NCBI RefSeq assembly: GCF_002157465.1
Contig: NZ_NHOC01000014.1
Coordinates: 1 to 53,294 of the forward strand
Length of the DNA: 53,294 bases
Reading direction: 5' to 3'
Origin: Butyricicoccus porcorum
GTDB lineage: Bacteria; Bacillota; Clostridia; Oscillospirales; Butyricicoccaceae
Shown: piece after piece, positions 1 to 8,486 of the stretch
Position numbering within the stretch: the stretch's first letter is position 1
Layout: every line of letters begins with the position of its first letter
The notes under the pieces: generated by a model
Database searches by the model: none
What the model was told of the DNA's origin: nothing
The model's input: the letters and a program-made list of their open reading frames with translations, nothing else
Program-made: the position numbers and the translations under genes

Positions 1-669
1 CATGTACACCGCTGGACCGAACGCCACGGCTTCACGTACAAAATCATGGACTATCTTGAAGGCGATGACGCAGGCCTGAAGTCCGCTTCTATCCTCATTG
101 AGGGGGAAAATGCTTATGGCTTCAAGAGTGAGTCCGGCGTACACCGCCTTGTTCGCATTTCGCCGTTTGACTCGTCCGGCCGCCGCCATACCTCCTTCTC
201 CGCAGTCGAGGTCATGCCGGAAATCGATGACGACATGGAAGTCGACATCCGCCCGGAGGACATCGATATGCAGGTATTCCGTTCGTCCGGCGCAGGCGGC
301 CAGCACATCAACAAGACGTCCTCTGCCGTCCGCCTGATCCACAAGCCGACCGGCATTGTCGTCAGCTGCCAGACCGAGCGAAGCCAGTTCCAGAACCGTG
401 AGAACTGTATGAAAATGCTGCGCGCAAAGCTGGTCGAGATCAAGGAACGCGAGCACCTCGACAAAATTTCCGACATCAAGGGCGACCAGAAGAAGATCGA
501 ATGGGGCAGCCAGATCCGCTCCTATGTCTTCATGCCGTACACGCTGGCAAAGGACACACGCACCGGCTTTGAAAACAGCAACATCGACGCTGTCATGGAC
601 GGCGATATCGACGGATTCATCAACGCTTACCTGACCGCACAGGCCACAGGTGAGCTGGAGACCAAGTGA
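1..669 (+). CDS. prfB: Peptide chain release factor 2 (RF2), 5'-truncated by window edge
   Basis: Translation termination factor that recognises UGA/UAA stop codons and triggers peptidyl-tRNA hydrolysis on the ribosome. The reading frame is open from base 1, so only the last 222 residues are visible. The catalytic GGQ motif is present in [12 protein letters not shown], followed by the conserved block ending [14 protein letters not shown] that is typical of class I release factors. RF2 rather than RF1 is inferred from the block [19 protein letters not shown]. The N-terminal domain, the stop-codon recognition region and the usual +1 programmed frameshift site lie outside the window. The stop codon overlaps the ATG of the next gene, suggesting translational coupling. 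Confidence 0.96.
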   Translation, partial: HVHRWTERHGFTYKIMDYLEGDDAGLKSASILIEGENAYGFKSESGVHRLVRISPFDSSGRRHTSFSAVEVMPEIDDDMEVDIRPEDIDMQVFRSSGAGGQHINKTSSAVRLIHKPTGIVVSCQTERSQFQNRENCMKMLRAKLVEIKEREHLDKISDIKGDQKKIEWGSQIRSYVFMPYTLAKDTRTGFENSNIDAVMDGDIDGFINAYLTAQATGELETK

Positions 670-1268
670 TGAGCCGGAAAACCGCAGTCACGATTCTGCT
701 CTGCTTTGTGTGCGCCGCCGTCATCGGCGTATGCGCCATGGCAGGCGTGAGCAAATGGAACCAGCATCAGGCAGAACTGGAGCGCCAGCAGCAGCTCGAA
801 GCGTACAGCGCTCAATTGACGGATTCTTTTGACGCACTGTATGAAATGGAGGCCGGCCTGCTCGACCGCATGGCGAAGCAGCAGCAGGCGGGAAGCTCTG
901 ACCGCGAGGTGCTGATCGACGCCATCGAAGCCATCCGTTCGCCGATGGAGGCACTCGCCGCCGCAGACGCACCGGAGGGTCTTTCCGAAGTACAGCAACA
1001 CTTTTCCAATGCTGCCGAATCGTTTGGTTCCATGGCAGACACGGTGACCGAGCTGCTCGCGGACAAAAACCAGAACAGTGAAGCCCTGCGTTCTGCCGCC
1101 GTCGGGCTGCTGCCGGATGCCGTCGATGCATTCGACCAGCTGCGTTACGGTGTGGAAGCACTGGAGGAGAGTGGCGCGCCCGTCCCGGACAGTGCGCAAA
1201 AACTCACAGAAGAGCTGAACGCCCTGTTGGACAGCGGCGTCAGCAGCATGCTCACCAGGCAGGACTGA
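669..1268 (+). CDS. Small membrane-anchored protein of unknown function
   Basis: A 199-residue protein not recognised as a named family. The first 25 residues form a hydrophobic helix after a short basic start ([14 protein letters not shown]), fitting an uncleaved signal anchor. The rest is acidic, alanine- and glutamine-rich and predicted helical/coiled-coil, so the bulk probably sits outside the membrane. The ATG at 669 overlaps the prfB stop (TGATG); a GTG at 666 is an alternative start. It is probably co-transcribed with prfB, and the strong hairpin 13 bp after its stop suggests it ends the operon. Confidence 0.6.
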   Translation: MSRKTAVTILLCFVCAAVIGVCAMAGVSKWNQHQAELERQQQLEAYSAQLTDSFDALYEMEAGLLDRMAKQQQAGSSDREVLIDAIEAIRSPMEALAAADAPEGLSEVQQHFSNAAESFGSMADTVTELLADKNQNSEALRSAAVGLLPDAVDAFDQLRYGVEALEESGAPVPDSAQKLTEELNALLDSGVSSMLTRQD

Positions 1269-1281
1269 CACAGCTTTTACA

Positions 1282-1320
1282 CAGCCGGAAGGCGGGAAAA
1301 TTCCCCCTTCCGGCTTTTGC
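1282..1320 (+). terminator. Intrinsic terminator after the prfB operon
   Basis: Inverted repeat AGCCGGAAGG / CCTTCCGGCT around a small A-rich centre, followed by TTTTGCTTT. It lies just after the small membrane-protein gene. Confidence 0.75.
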
Positions 1321-1601
1321 TTTGCCCGCATGGACTTATGCGGTGTTTTTCTTTAAAACTGTGCACACTGTATAAAACAAGCCGAATTATTTTGTATCTA
1401 TTCAACAGATTTTCGTCCTGTTTGATAACAAACGTGTGCTTTCGTCAACCCGCACAGCACAATTTTAAAATTCATTTTTTCGTTGTGAAACTTGCCTATT
1501 GAAAAGATGGGTCATTTATGCGAAACTCTTTCTTGCGAAAAGCAAAGACGCAGCATACGTCCATAAATATACTAAAATTTCTTCACGAGGAGAAGATTGT
1601 T
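1321..1601. other. Intergenic region, no gene seen
   Basis: AT-rich stretch between the prfB terminator and the EIIA-like gene. A plus-strand frame opens at 1317 and another extends the next gene upstream to 1518, but neither has a ribosome-binding site and both have poor composition. The promoter of the next gene presumably lies here, although I see no consensus pair. The ribosome-binding sequence GAGGAG is at about 1587-1592. Confidence 0.5.
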
Positions 1602-2069
1602 ATGACTACCTATGAGTTTGTTTCCCCGGCTACCGGCAAGTGCGTTCCGATTGAAGCGATCTATGACAAGACCCTGAGCAGCAAGGCTTTGGGCGATGGC
1701 GTTGCCATTTTCCCGGCCTCCGGTGAGGGCACGGTTTCCGCTCCGTGCGATTGTGTTGTCAGCCGCGTTTCTGAAGCCAAGAATGCTGTCACCATTCTGG
1801 ATACCGTCCGCGACATTGAAATGCTGCTGTGCGCTGAGGTTGACAGTGAGATGCACAATCCGAAGATTTCTTTCTGCGTTGAGCCGGGTCAGACCGTCAA
1901 GACCGGTGAGACCCTGTTCACCTGTGATGTCGATGATATCCGCGCACACGGCTATCAGGTCGAATTCCCGTGCATCATCACCAATGCACCGCTCTCCAGC
2001 ATTCACGTAACCAGCGGCGACGTCATTCGCGGTGAATCCAATATCCTGTCCTGCGAATCTGTCGGCTGA
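1602..2069 (+). CDS. EIIA-Glc-like (PTS_EIIA_1 fold) protein lacking both active-site histidines
   Basis: A 155-residue single-domain protein that follows the glucose-type IIA fold from end to end: VSPATGKCVPIE, the GDGVAIFPASGE block, then V.PGQTVKTGETLFTCDVDDI. By eye alignment with E. coli IIAGlc, the phospho-accepting His of NHAFSI is replaced in KNAVTI (Asn at the His column) and the supporting His of FVHFGID is replaced by Cys in LLCAEVD. Phosphotransfer as known for the family therefore looks impossible, and a regulatory or binding role is inferred. ATG 1602 was chosen because GAGGAG precedes it at good spacing; the frame remains open upstream to 1518. It stands alone, with its own terminator. 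Confidence 0.75.
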   Translation: MTTYEFVSPATGKCVPIEAIYDKTLSSKALGDGVAIFPASGEGTVSAPCDCVVSRVSEAKNAVTILDTVRDIEMLLCAEVDSEMHNPKISFCVEPGQTVKTGETLFTCDVDDIRAHGYQVEFPCIITNAPLSSIHVTSGDVIRGESNILSCESVG

Positions 2070-2141
2070 TTGACTTCCATCTGCCATTCATCCGGTAAAT
2101 TTCACCCATTTACTGAATAATCTCTCTCTTTTCTGTTTACG

Positions 2142-2178
2142 ATAAAAGCACGCCGTTTCTCCCGGCGTGCTTTTTCTA
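2142..2178 (+). terminator. Intrinsic terminator after the EIIA-like gene
   Basis: Perfect stem AGCACGCCG / CGGCGTGCT followed by a T run. Confidence 0.8.
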
Positions 2179-2205
2179 ATCTATGCAAAACAAGGGGGAT
2201 GTAAA

Positions 2206-2565
2206 ATGACTGACCGCACCAAATACCTCGTCACCGGAGCCTGCGCCGGGGCCGCAAACGGTTTCTTTGGTTCCGGCGGCGGGCTGTTTCTTGTGCCGCT
2301 GTTCACCGGCTGGCTCGGCATGCAGCAAAAAACCGCCTTTGCTACCTCGGTGGCTGTGATTTTCCCGCTTTCTGCGGTGAGTGCCGCCATTTATTTCTGG
2401 AAGGGCGGTATTTCCCTGTCTTATGCCGCACCGTATCTGCTCGGCGGTGTGGTCGGCGGGATACTCTCCGGCCTGCTGTTTTCCAAAGCATCCGTCCCCC
2501 TGCTGCGCAAGGCATTTGCGCTGCTGCTTCTGTGGGGCGGTGTGCGCGCGGTGCTGCTGCTGTGA
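2206..2565 (+). CDS. TauE/SafE (TSUP) family transporter, N-terminal half protein
   Basis: A 119-residue membrane protein matching the first half of sulfite exporter TauE/SafE transporters. It opens with the glycine-rich GFFGSGGGLFLVPL, followed by three to four hydrophobic helices. Full-length members are about 250 residues with two such repeats, so this is half size. The ATG at 2206 follows AAGGGGG at good spacing. Its TGA stop overlaps the GTG start of the second half (GTGA), so the pair probably makes two subunits of one transporter by coupled translation. A frameshift of a formerly single gene is the alternative. Substrate unknown; the family moves sulfite, sulfonates or other small organic anions. 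Confidence 0.75.
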   Translation: MTDRTKYLVTGACAGAANGFFGSGGGLFLVPLFTGWLGMQQKTAFATSVAVIFPLSAVSAAIYFWKGGISLSYAAPYLLGGVVGGILSGLLFSKASVPLLRKAFALLLLWGGVRAVLLL

Positions 2566-2933
2566 GCGGGTTTCTCGTCGGCGCGGCGACCGGAATTTTA
2601 TCCGGCTTTGGCATCGGCGGTGGCTCACTGCTCATCCTGTGGCTGACCATCTTTGAGGGCACGGCGCAGTACGCCGCCGCAGGCATCAACCTGCTGTATT
2701 TCCTGTGCTGTGCACCTGCCGCACTGGTGTCACACTTCCGCAACCATCTGATTGACATGCGTGCGGCGCTTTGGTGCGCACTCGCGGGCTGTATCACCTC
2801 CCCGCTGGCCTCGCTCGCTGCCGGCGCTATTCCAACCGGATGGCTGCGGCGGTTATTCGGCGTGCTGCTGCTGGTGCTGGGATGCAAAGAGCTGTTTGCA
2901 AAGACCGAATCACCGGGTCGGACGTCACGATAA
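2562..2933 (+). CDS. TauE/SafE (TSUP) family transporter, C-terminal half protein
   Basis: A 123-residue membrane protein repeating the architecture of the gene before it: glycine-rich GFGIGGGSLLILWL, then hydrophobic helices and the loop SHFRNHLIDMRAALW. The GTG at 2562 overlaps the upstream stop by 4 bases. The reading frame is open further upstream to 2532, but that part is shadow coding of the first half. Together the two halves equal one normal TSUP transporter. Confidence 0.72.
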   Translation: MSGFLVGAATGILSGFGIGGGSLLILWLTIFEGTAQYAAAGINLLYFLCCAPAALVSHFRNHLIDMRAALWCALAGCITSPLASLAAGAIPTGWLRRLFGVLLLVLGCKELFAKTESPGRTSR

Positions 2934-3129
2934 ACTGTCTTCCCGGCCACATGCATCCCGCTTGTCAGGCGTATCTGAACAGTCGAAAATCTTGACTATT
3001 TCTACAAATGCGGGCCGCTTTATCGTGAAAAACACTTGAAATCCAAACGGATTCCAGCGTGCCTTTGCCTTGAACCAGTCACTGCGATGCCGGCATTTCT
3101 TTCACCATTACATTCACCTGAATATGTGC

Positions 3130-3166
3130 AAAAAAGCGCCTGTTTCAGGAGAAACATGTGCTTTTC
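3130..3166 (-). terminator. Terminator of the nadABC operon
   Basis: Read on the minus strand, an imperfect stem GCACATGTTTC / GAAACAGGCGC is followed by six T. It lies 30 bp after the nadC stop. Confidence 0.65.
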
Positions 3167-3195
3167 CATACAATAATGCGTTTTGAAATGCGTTT

Positions 3196-4032
3196 TCAGA
3201 TTGCCGTCAGATTCTTGAGCGAAATGTCCATCGCCGGGGACGCATAGGTCAGCGCGCCGGAGGATACAAAATCCACGCCGATATCAGCAATTTCCAGCAG
3301 GCGTTCTGCCGTGACATTGCCGGAGCACTCGGTCTTTGCGCGGCCGTCAATGATCCTGACTGCCTGGCGCATGGTCTCGTTGTCCATGTTGTCCAGCATG
3401 ATGACATCTGCACCGCAGGAAGCCGCTTCGGTTACCTGCTCAAGTGTCTCGCATTCCACCTCAATCTGGGTGACAAAGGAGACATAGTCGCGCGCCATCT
3501 GTACCGCCTTGGTGATCGAACCGGCTGCACAGATATGGTTGTCCTTCATCATGACGCAGTCGGACAGGTTGTAACGATGGTTTGTGCCGCCGCCGCAGCG
3601 AACCGCATACTTTTCAAAAATACGCAGGCCCGGTGTGGTCTTGCGGGTATCCAGCAGTTTGGTGTGCTTGCCTTCCAGAATCCTGACCATCTTGTTGGTG
3701 TTGGTTGCGATGCCGCTCATGCGCTGCAGGAAGTTGAGCGCGGTGCGCTCACCGGTCAGCAGCGTGCGGATATCGGCATAAATCACGCCGATCAGCTGGC
3801 CCTTTTTCACCTCGTCGCCATCCTTACAGGAGGTCTCGAAATGCGAACCGCTTTCCAGCAGCTCAAACACGCGGGCAAAAACATCCAGACCGCAGATAAT
3901 GCCGTCCTGCTTGCAGATCAGCTCTGCCTTGCCCTGCTGCGGCTCACGCATAATGGCATTGGTGCTGACATCCTCGCTTGTGACGTCCTCGCGCAGCGCG
4001 TTGAGGATCGCCGGGTCCATATTAAGAATCAT
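3196..4032 (-). CDS. nadC: Quinolinate phosphoribosyltransferase (decarboxylating)
   Basis: Converts quinolinate and PRPP to nicotinate mononucleotide, the third step of de novo NAD synthesis. At 278 residues it has normal family length. The NadC signature is visible: LNFLQRMSGIAT, LDTRKTTPGLR, KYAVRCGGGTNHRYNLSD, MMKDNHI, then VECETLEQ, MLDNM and VDFVSSGALT. The start at 4032 was chosen because it gives the usual N-terminus (MILNMDPAIL) and overlaps the nadB stop by 11 bases; the frame stays open to 4080 inside nadB. It is the last gene of nadA-nadB-nadC. Confidence 0.95.
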   Translation of the reverse strand: MILNMDPAILNALREDVTSEDVSTNAIMREPQQGKAELICKQDGIICGLDVFARVFELLESGSHFETSCKDGDEVKKGQLIGVIYADIRTLLTGERTALNFLQRMSGIATNTNKMVRILEGKHTKLLDTRKTTPGLRIFEKYAVRCGGGTNHRYNLSDCVMMKDNHICAAGSITKAVQMARDYVSFVTQIEVECETLEQVTEAASCGADVIMLDNMDNETMRQAVRIIDGRAKTECSGNVTAERLLEIADIGVDFVSSGALTYASPAMDISLKNLTAI

Positions 4033-5338
4033 AGTGGAGCCACTGCTCATAAAATGCTTCGTCCTTTCGCTTGATTTCATCTAATACCGCCTTGCGGTTT
4101 CTCTGGTCGATATCGGCATACTCATCCGCATTAAATGCAATATTTTCCGTCGACACAGGCTGTTCAGTAGAAACATGAGCCGCCGCATGGTTCGCTGCAC
4201 GCTCCGCAAATACAAGGCTTTCGAGCAGCGAATTGCTCGCCAGTCGATTGCGTCCATGCACGCCGTTGCAGCTGGTCTCGCCGACCGCATACAGGCCGTC
4301 CATCGATGTCTTGCTGTCCAGATCGACCTTGATGCCGCCCATGAAATAGTGCTGCCCCGGTGTAACCGGAATCGGCTCCTTTGTCATGTCGTAGCCTTCC
4401 TCGAGACACTGCTTGTAAATGTTTGGGAAACGCTTTTTGACAAAATTTGGGTCGAGATGCGTAACCGAAAGCTCGACATACGGGCGATTGTCAATTTTCA
4501 TCTGCTTGCCGATTTCCTTTGCGAGCAGATCGCGCGGCAGCAGTTCATTGACAAAGCGCTCGCCCTTTGCATTGAGCAGATAAGCGCCCTCGCCGCGCAC
4601 TGACTCGGAAATCAGGAATCGGCGTCCCGGCTTGGTTGTGTACAGTGTGGTCGGATGAATCTGGATGTAATTGATGTGCTCGATTTCAATGCCGTGGCGC
4701 ATGGCAATTGCCAGCGCGTCGCCGGAAATGTGCGGGAAATTGGTGGAAAAGCGGAACAGGCCGCCCAGTCCGCCGGTTGCCAGTACAACCGCACGCGACC
4801 GAATTTCACGGATGGTGCCGTCTGCATCGCGCACAACGGCGCCGCAGCAGCGGTTTTCCTTTTCATCGCACAGCAGATCAACCAGTGTGGTATGTTCTTC
4901 GATGCGGATGTTTTCGCGTTCCTTCGCGCGCTCCAGCAGCTTGCCGGTGATTTCACGGCCGGTCAGGTCTTCATGGAACAGGATGCGGTTTTCCGAATGC
5001 GCACCCTCACGGGTGAAGACAAAGCAGCCGTCCTCATCGCGCTGGAAATCCACGCCGTAATCCACCAGCTCCTGCGCAATGTGCTGCGAGGAACGGATCA
5101 TAATATCGACCGATGCCTTGTTGTTTTCATAATGGCCGGCCTTCATGGTATCTTCAAAATAGCTGTCGTAATCGTCTTCGTCGAGCAGCACACACATGCC
5201 GCCCTGTGCAAGGAAGGAATCGCTGTGGTCGGCTTCTTCCTTGGTGATAACAAGAACGTCCATGCTCTGCGGAAGCTGCAAAGCATTGAACAATCCGGCA
5301 GCACCGGTGCCGACAACCAAAATGTCAGCAGTCTCCAT
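4022..5338 (-). CDS. nadB: L-aspartate oxidase
   Basis: FAD enzyme oxidising L-aspartate to iminoaspartate for NAD synthesis. The N-terminal FAD-binding signature VVGTGAAGLFNALQL and the flavoprotein motif QGGMCVLLD are seen, with HYFMGGIKVD, YAVGETSCNGVHGRNRLASNS and the family contacts to FAD near the C-terminus. It has 438 residues, about 100 fewer than the E. coli enzyme, and lacks most of the C-terminal helical domain; I believe short forms are usual in Clostridia. Under anaerobic conditions the electron acceptor is likely fumarate. It begins 12 bp after nadA. Confidence 0.95.
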   Translation of the reverse strand: METADILVVGTGAAGLFNALQLPQSMDVLVITKEEADHSDSFLAQGGMCVLLDEDDYDSYFEDTMKAGHYENNKASVDIMIRSSQHIAQELVDYGVDFQRDEDGCFVFTREGAHSENRILFHEDLTGREITGKLLERAKERENIRIEEHTTLVDLLCDEKENRCCGAVVRDADGTIREIRSRAVVLATGGLGGLFRFSTNFPHISGDALAIAMRHGIEIEHINYIQIHPTTLYTTKPGRRFLISESVRGEGAYLLNAKGERFVNELLPRDLLAKEIGKQMKIDNRPYVELSVTHLDPNFVKKRFPNIYKQCLEEGYDMTKEPIPVTPGQHYFMGGIKVDLDSKTSMDGLYAVGETSCNGVHGRNRLASNSLLESLVFAERAANHAAAHVSTEQPVSTENIAFNADEYADIDQRNRKAVLDEIKRKDEAFYEQWLHYDS

Positions 5339-5350
5339 AGTGGCTCCCCC

Positions 5351-6259
5351 TTACTGTGCCAGCTCGCGCATGCGAACCAGTGCGCTCTTTGCATCCTCGC
5401 GCAGTTGCTCCGGCATTTCGACCTGATTGTCAAATGTCTCCAGCACGTGCAGAACCTTCTCCAGCGTGATCTTCTTCATGTCCTCGCAGACACCCATCTG
5501 CTCGAACGGATAGAAGGTCTTGTCCGGATTCTGTGTGCGCAGGCGATGCATGACACCCGGTTCGGTGACAATGATGAATTCCTTTGCGTCCGATTCAGTC
5601 GCATACTTGATGATGCCCGAGGTGCTTCCTGCATAATCGCACATGGCGACGGCTTCCGGCACACACTCCGGATGAATCAGTACCTTTGCCTCCGGATGCT
5701 CCGCCTTTGCTGCGGCAATGCCCTCCGGCGTCACGCGGCTGTGAATCGGACAGCAGCCGTTATGGAAATGGAAGCGCTTGCCCGGCATGTCCTTTTGCAG
5801 GAAACGGCCGAGGTTGCAGTCCGGGATGAAACAGATGTCCTCGTTCGGCAGCGATTCCACGATTTTCTTTGCATTTGCCGAGGTAACAATGACATCGGAC
5901 ACTGCCTTGGTCTCGCTGGTCGAATTGATATAACAGACAACCGCACAGCCCGGATACTGCTCACGCATCTTTGCGACATCTTCCGGCGTAATCATATGTG
6001 CCATCGGACAGTCCGCCGTGAGATCCGGCATCAGGACGGTTTTTTCCGGGCTGAGGATTTTCGCGCTTTCGCCCATAAAACGCACACCGCAGAACAGGAT
6101 GGTACTCTGCGGAGCGTCTGCCGCAATCTTGCTCAGATAATAGGAATCCCCGATGTAATCGGCGATGTCCTGCACGTCATCTTCCACATAAAAGTGCGCA
6201 AGCACTACGACATCCTTTTCTTTCTTGAGCTGCTCAATGCGCTCTGTCAACTGTTTCAT
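5351..6259 (-). CDS. nadA: Quinolinate synthase
   Basis: [4Fe-4S] enzyme condensing iminoaspartate with dihydroxyacetone phosphate to quinolinate. It has 302 residues, the normal length of the short NadA type. Typical blocks are VVLAHFYVEDDVQDIADYIG, FCGVRFMGESAKIL, MPDLTADCPMAHM and HNGCCPIHSR. Three cysteines suitable as cluster ligands are present (in FCGV, in the NGCCP loop and in MGVCEDMKK near the C-terminus). It is the first gene of the minus-strand nad operon, with a candidate promoter at 6319-6347. Confidence 0.96.
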   Translation of the reverse strand: MKQLTERIEQLKKEKDVVVLAHFYVEDDVQDIADYIGDSYYLSKIAADAPQSTILFCGVRFMGESAKILSPEKTVLMPDLTADCPMAHMITPEDVAKMREQYPGCAVVCYINSTSETKAVSDVIVTSANAKKIVESLPNEDICFIPDCNLGRFLQKDMPGKRFHFHNGCCPIHSRVTPEGIAAAKAEHPEAKVLIHPECVPEAVAMCDYAGSTSGIIKYATESDAKEFIIVTEPGVMHRLRTQNPDKTFYPFEQMGVCEDMKKITLEKVLHVLETFDNQVEMPEQLREDAKSALVRMRELAQ

Positions 6260-6318
6260 TTCCTAATAGTCTCCCTATAATCAGTGTACAGCCTGTTGCT
6301 GCACGGTCTATCTACAAT

Positions 6319-6347
6319 AGTATATCACACCGTCCTGCATCCCGCAA
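6319..6347 (-). promoter_or_regulatory. Candidate promoter of nadABC
   Basis: On the minus strand, TTGCGG (6347-6342), a 17-bp spacer and TATACT (6324-6319), about 60 bp before the nadA start. Between it and the gene, TGTACACTG (minus strand) could be half of a regulator box; no full NiaR-type palindrome is obvious. Confidence 0.45.
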
Positions 6348-6413
6348 GACAGTTCCCGGGTACAGCACCCTGTTTTTGCAGTCTTCCAGCTGCCATTATG
6401 CATTTTTCCTGCC

Positions 6414-7328
6414 TTACGCGTCGGTGGTGTGCTTCGGATGCTGCATAAACGCATCCACCTTATCCGCAGTCGGCGCGGAGATATATGCCGCACCCGGATG
6501 CGAGATGGCAAGGCCTGCCGCATAGGTCGCATATTTCAGTGCCTCCGCCGGGCTCTTTCCCTGAAGGTGTGCCTTGAGGAAATAGCCCTCAAACACATCG
6601 CCCGCCGCCGTTGTATCGACAACCGGAACAGAAAGTGCCGGATGGTAGCACTGGCTTGCCCCCTTCTTATAAAAAGCACCCTGGGAGCCGAGCGTGAGCA
6701 CGAACTCACTGTCCGGGTACAGTTCCTCCAGATGAATCAGGATATCGCCCGGCTGAACATAGCTGGTCATCGCGCGTCCTTCCACCTCATTGAGGAAGAA
6801 CATGGAAACCTTTGTCAGATCCTGCCGCAGCAGCTCCTGCGTACATGGCGACGGATTGAGCACGATATACATGCCCTTTTCATACGCACGGTCGATAATA
6901 TACTCCAGGCAGGAAATCTCATTCTGAGAGACCAGGATATCGCCCTCGCCGTAATTTTCCAGCACCTCGTCGACGTATGCTTCATCGATCTTCCGGTTGG
7001 CACCGCCGTAGAGCAGGATTGCATTCTGTCCGACCTCATCCACCTGAATGATGGCATGTCCGGTTTGTTCGCCTTCCAGCGTGCGCACCAGTGAGGTATC
7101 CACGCCGGCCTCTTCAATCATGTGCAGCATCTGCACGCCGTCCTCGCCGATCATACCGGCAAGCTGTACATCCATACCTGCACGCGCAAGCGTCAGCGCA
7201 TGGTTCAGTCCCTTGCCGCCCGGAAACATCTTCAGACCGGTGGAATCCTGGGTCTCCTTCGGCGTTGTAATATGTGCAACAGAATAGTTAAAGTCGATAT
7301 TGATTGATCCCAGTGTCAGTATTTTCAT
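6414..7328 (-). CDS. rbsK: PfkB-family carbohydrate kinase, ribokinase-like
   Basis: ATP-dependent sugar kinase of 304 residues. The N-terminal substrate site LGSINIDFNY and MFPGGKGLNHALTLARAG match ribokinases. The C-terminal PfkB signature is VVDTTAAGDVFEGYF, with the catalytic Asp in AAGD; the usual GAGD Gly is Ala here, which is common in the family. The substrate may be ribose or another pentose/nucleoside sugar. It stands alone and divergent from smpB. GGAGG precedes the start, and a consensus promoter plus a palindrome lie upstream. Confidence 0.85.
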   Translation of the reverse strand: MKILTLGSINIDFNYSVAHITTPKETQDSTGLKMFPGGKGLNHALTLARAGMDVQLAGMIGEDGVQMLHMIEEAGVDTSLVRTLEGEQTGHAIIQVDEVGQNAILLYGGANRKIDEAYVDEVLENYGEGDILVSQNEISCLEYIIDRAYEKGMYIVLNPSPCTQELLRQDLTKVSMFFLNEVEGRAMTSYVQPGDILIHLEELYPDSEFVLTLGSQGAFYKKGASQCYHPALSVPVVDTTAAGDVFEGYFLKAHLQGKSPAEALKYATYAAGLAISHPGAAYISAPTADKVDAFMQHPKHTTDA

Positions 7329-7352
7329 AAAGATCAGCCTCCATTTTCAGTC

Positions 7353-7364
7353 CATTGGCCAATG
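7353..7364. promoter_or_regulatory. 12-bp palindrome, possible operator of the sugar kinase gene
   Basis: CATTGGCCAATG is a perfect palindrome between the minus-strand promoter and the start of the kinase gene, where a repressor could block transcription. Inference only. Confidence 0.35.
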
Positions 7365-7412
7365 TTTTGGGCAGCCTCTGTCCCGGCTGCATGGGAGGTG
7401 GAGTATACTGAC

Positions 7413-7441
7413 ATTATAGGATGTTTGCGGCATAAGTACAA
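7413..7441 (-). promoter_or_regulatory. Promoter of the sugar kinase gene
   Basis: Minus strand TTGTAC, 17-bp spacer, TATAAT (7418-7413). The kinase start is about 85 bp downstream. The interval to smpB (7329-7626) holds only this promoter, the palindrome and the smpB promoter. Confidence 0.6.
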
Positions 7442-7564
7442 GAGTTTCCAAACAAATCTATGTAAATTATCCATATCTCCCGCCCAATCCCCTCTGTTTT
7501 TCCGCAGCTGTGTAAAATGTTTCCATACCTGCCGGATTTCGCCGCAAAAGTGCATCTTTTTCGC

Positions 7565-7593
7565 TTGACTTTCTGTTATAATCCCGTTATGAT
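7565..7593 (+). promoter_or_regulatory. Promoter of smpB-ssrA
   Basis: TTGACT, 17-bp spacer, TATGAT, about 34 bp before the smpB start. Confidence 0.65.
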
Positions 7594-7626
7594 ATAAGAT
7601 ACTGAAATGAAAGGATGGTCGCTGTC

Positions 7627-8094
7627 ATGGCTGTTGACAAGAAGGGCACAAAGCAGATTACCGCCAATAAAAAAGCCAGACACGACTATTTTGTCGAGCA
7701 GGCATATGAGTGCGGCATCGAGTTGTCCGGCACGGAGGTCAAGTCCATCCGGCAGGGCACAGTCAGCCTGAAGGATTCCTACTGCATCTTCCGCGATGGG
7801 GAAATTTTCGTCAAGGGCATGCATATCAGCCCCTATGAAAAGGGAAACATCTTTAACAAAGACCCGCTGCGCGAGCGCAAGCTGCTGATGCACAAAAAGG
7901 AAATCATGCTGCTCTACGGCAAGTCCAAGCAGGACGGCTATTCCCTCATCCCGCTGTCGCTGTATTTTAAAAATGCACGCGTCAAGGTGGAGCTCGGCCT
8001 GTGCAAAGGCAAAAAGCTGTACGACAAGCGTGCCGACGCCGCAAAGCGCGACGCAAAACGCGAGATGGATCGCGCACTCAAATCGCGCCGGTAA
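7627..8094 (+). CDS. smpB: SsrA-binding protein (tmRNA-binding, trans-translation)
   Basis: Binds tmRNA and takes it to stalled ribosomes. At 155 residues it is normal length. Family blocks are [64 protein letters not shown] and the basic C-terminal tail [23 protein letters not shown], split here by me only for reading; the Lys/Arg-rich tail enters the decoding site. ATG 7627 matches the usual MAVDKK start; ATG 7615, closer to AAAGG, is possible. The tmRNA gene follows 35 bp later. Confidence 0.95.
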   Translation: MAVDKKGTKQITANKKARHDYFVEQAYECGIELSGTEVKSIRQGTVSLKDSYCIFRDGEIFVKGMHISPYEKGNIFNKDPLRERKLLMHKKEIMLLYGKSKQDGYSLIPLSLYFKNARVKVELGLCKGKKLYDKRADAAKRDAKREMDRALKSRR

Positions 8095-8129
8095 TTTCGT
8101 TCAGTACCATGATATTGATATGTCTATCC

Positions 8130-8483
8130 GGGGACGTACCGGTTTCGACGGAGGTGCGGAATCCGGGATAGCGGGCCGCAGTGAGGACGCTGCGTTAAAA
8201 GCCTCAACTGTTTATAAATTAAACAACAACGATTATTCTTTACAGGCTGCCTAATTAGGCGAGCCCGTTCTGCCTGAGAGTATCGCGGCTCGGGACAGAG
8301 CGTCATTTAGCGGTGAACGTGCGGCGGGTAAGCTTTGCCCCGCCCATGAATGATGAAGCTACCAACCCCGTAAGCCTGTCATTTGGCGTGCGGCAGAGGG
8401 AATTTGAATCAAATGACTGCGCCCGGAGAAGTCCTTGAGGAAGTGCTTTCGGACAGGGGTTCGACTCCCCTCGTCTCCACCAT
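8130..8483 (+). ncRNA. ssrA: Transfer-messenger RNA (tmRNA)
   Basis: Rescues stalled ribosomes and tags the nascent peptide. The 5' end GGGGACGTACCGGTTTCGAC pairs through its first 7 bases with CGTCTCC before the 3' ACCA at 8480-8483. The T-arm GGTTCGACTCC is intact. The tag frame ends N-N-N-D-Y-S-L-Q-A-A at a TAA (8252-8254); the resume codon just upstream cannot be fixed from sequence alone. It lies directly after smpB. Its 3' end is the attachment site of the island that follows. Confidence 0.95.
8461..8483 (+). repeat. attL: left copy of the 23-bp island attachment repeat
   Basis: The last 23 bases of ssrA, starting TTCGACTCCCCTCG and ending CTCCACCA, recur exactly at 39752-39774. The identity stops at both sides, so these are the ends of the integrated element, and integration preserves the tmRNA. 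Confidence 0.92.
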
Positions 8484-8486
8484 TTA

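Noticed and set aside
2562-2565. Calling the TauE/SafE gene pair a simple pseudogene
   Set aside because: Both halves are well conserved to their ends and the GTGA overlap is a normal coupling arrangement.
4655-6280. 541-codon open frame on the plus strand over nadB/nadA
   Set aside because: Complete antisense shadow of two well-recognised enzymes; no ribosome-binding site and unusual His/Cys-rich composition.
7973-8254. 93-codon frame ending in NNNDYSLQAA
   Set aside because: Shadow of smpB running into tmRNA; only the last codons, the tag sequence, are really translated.
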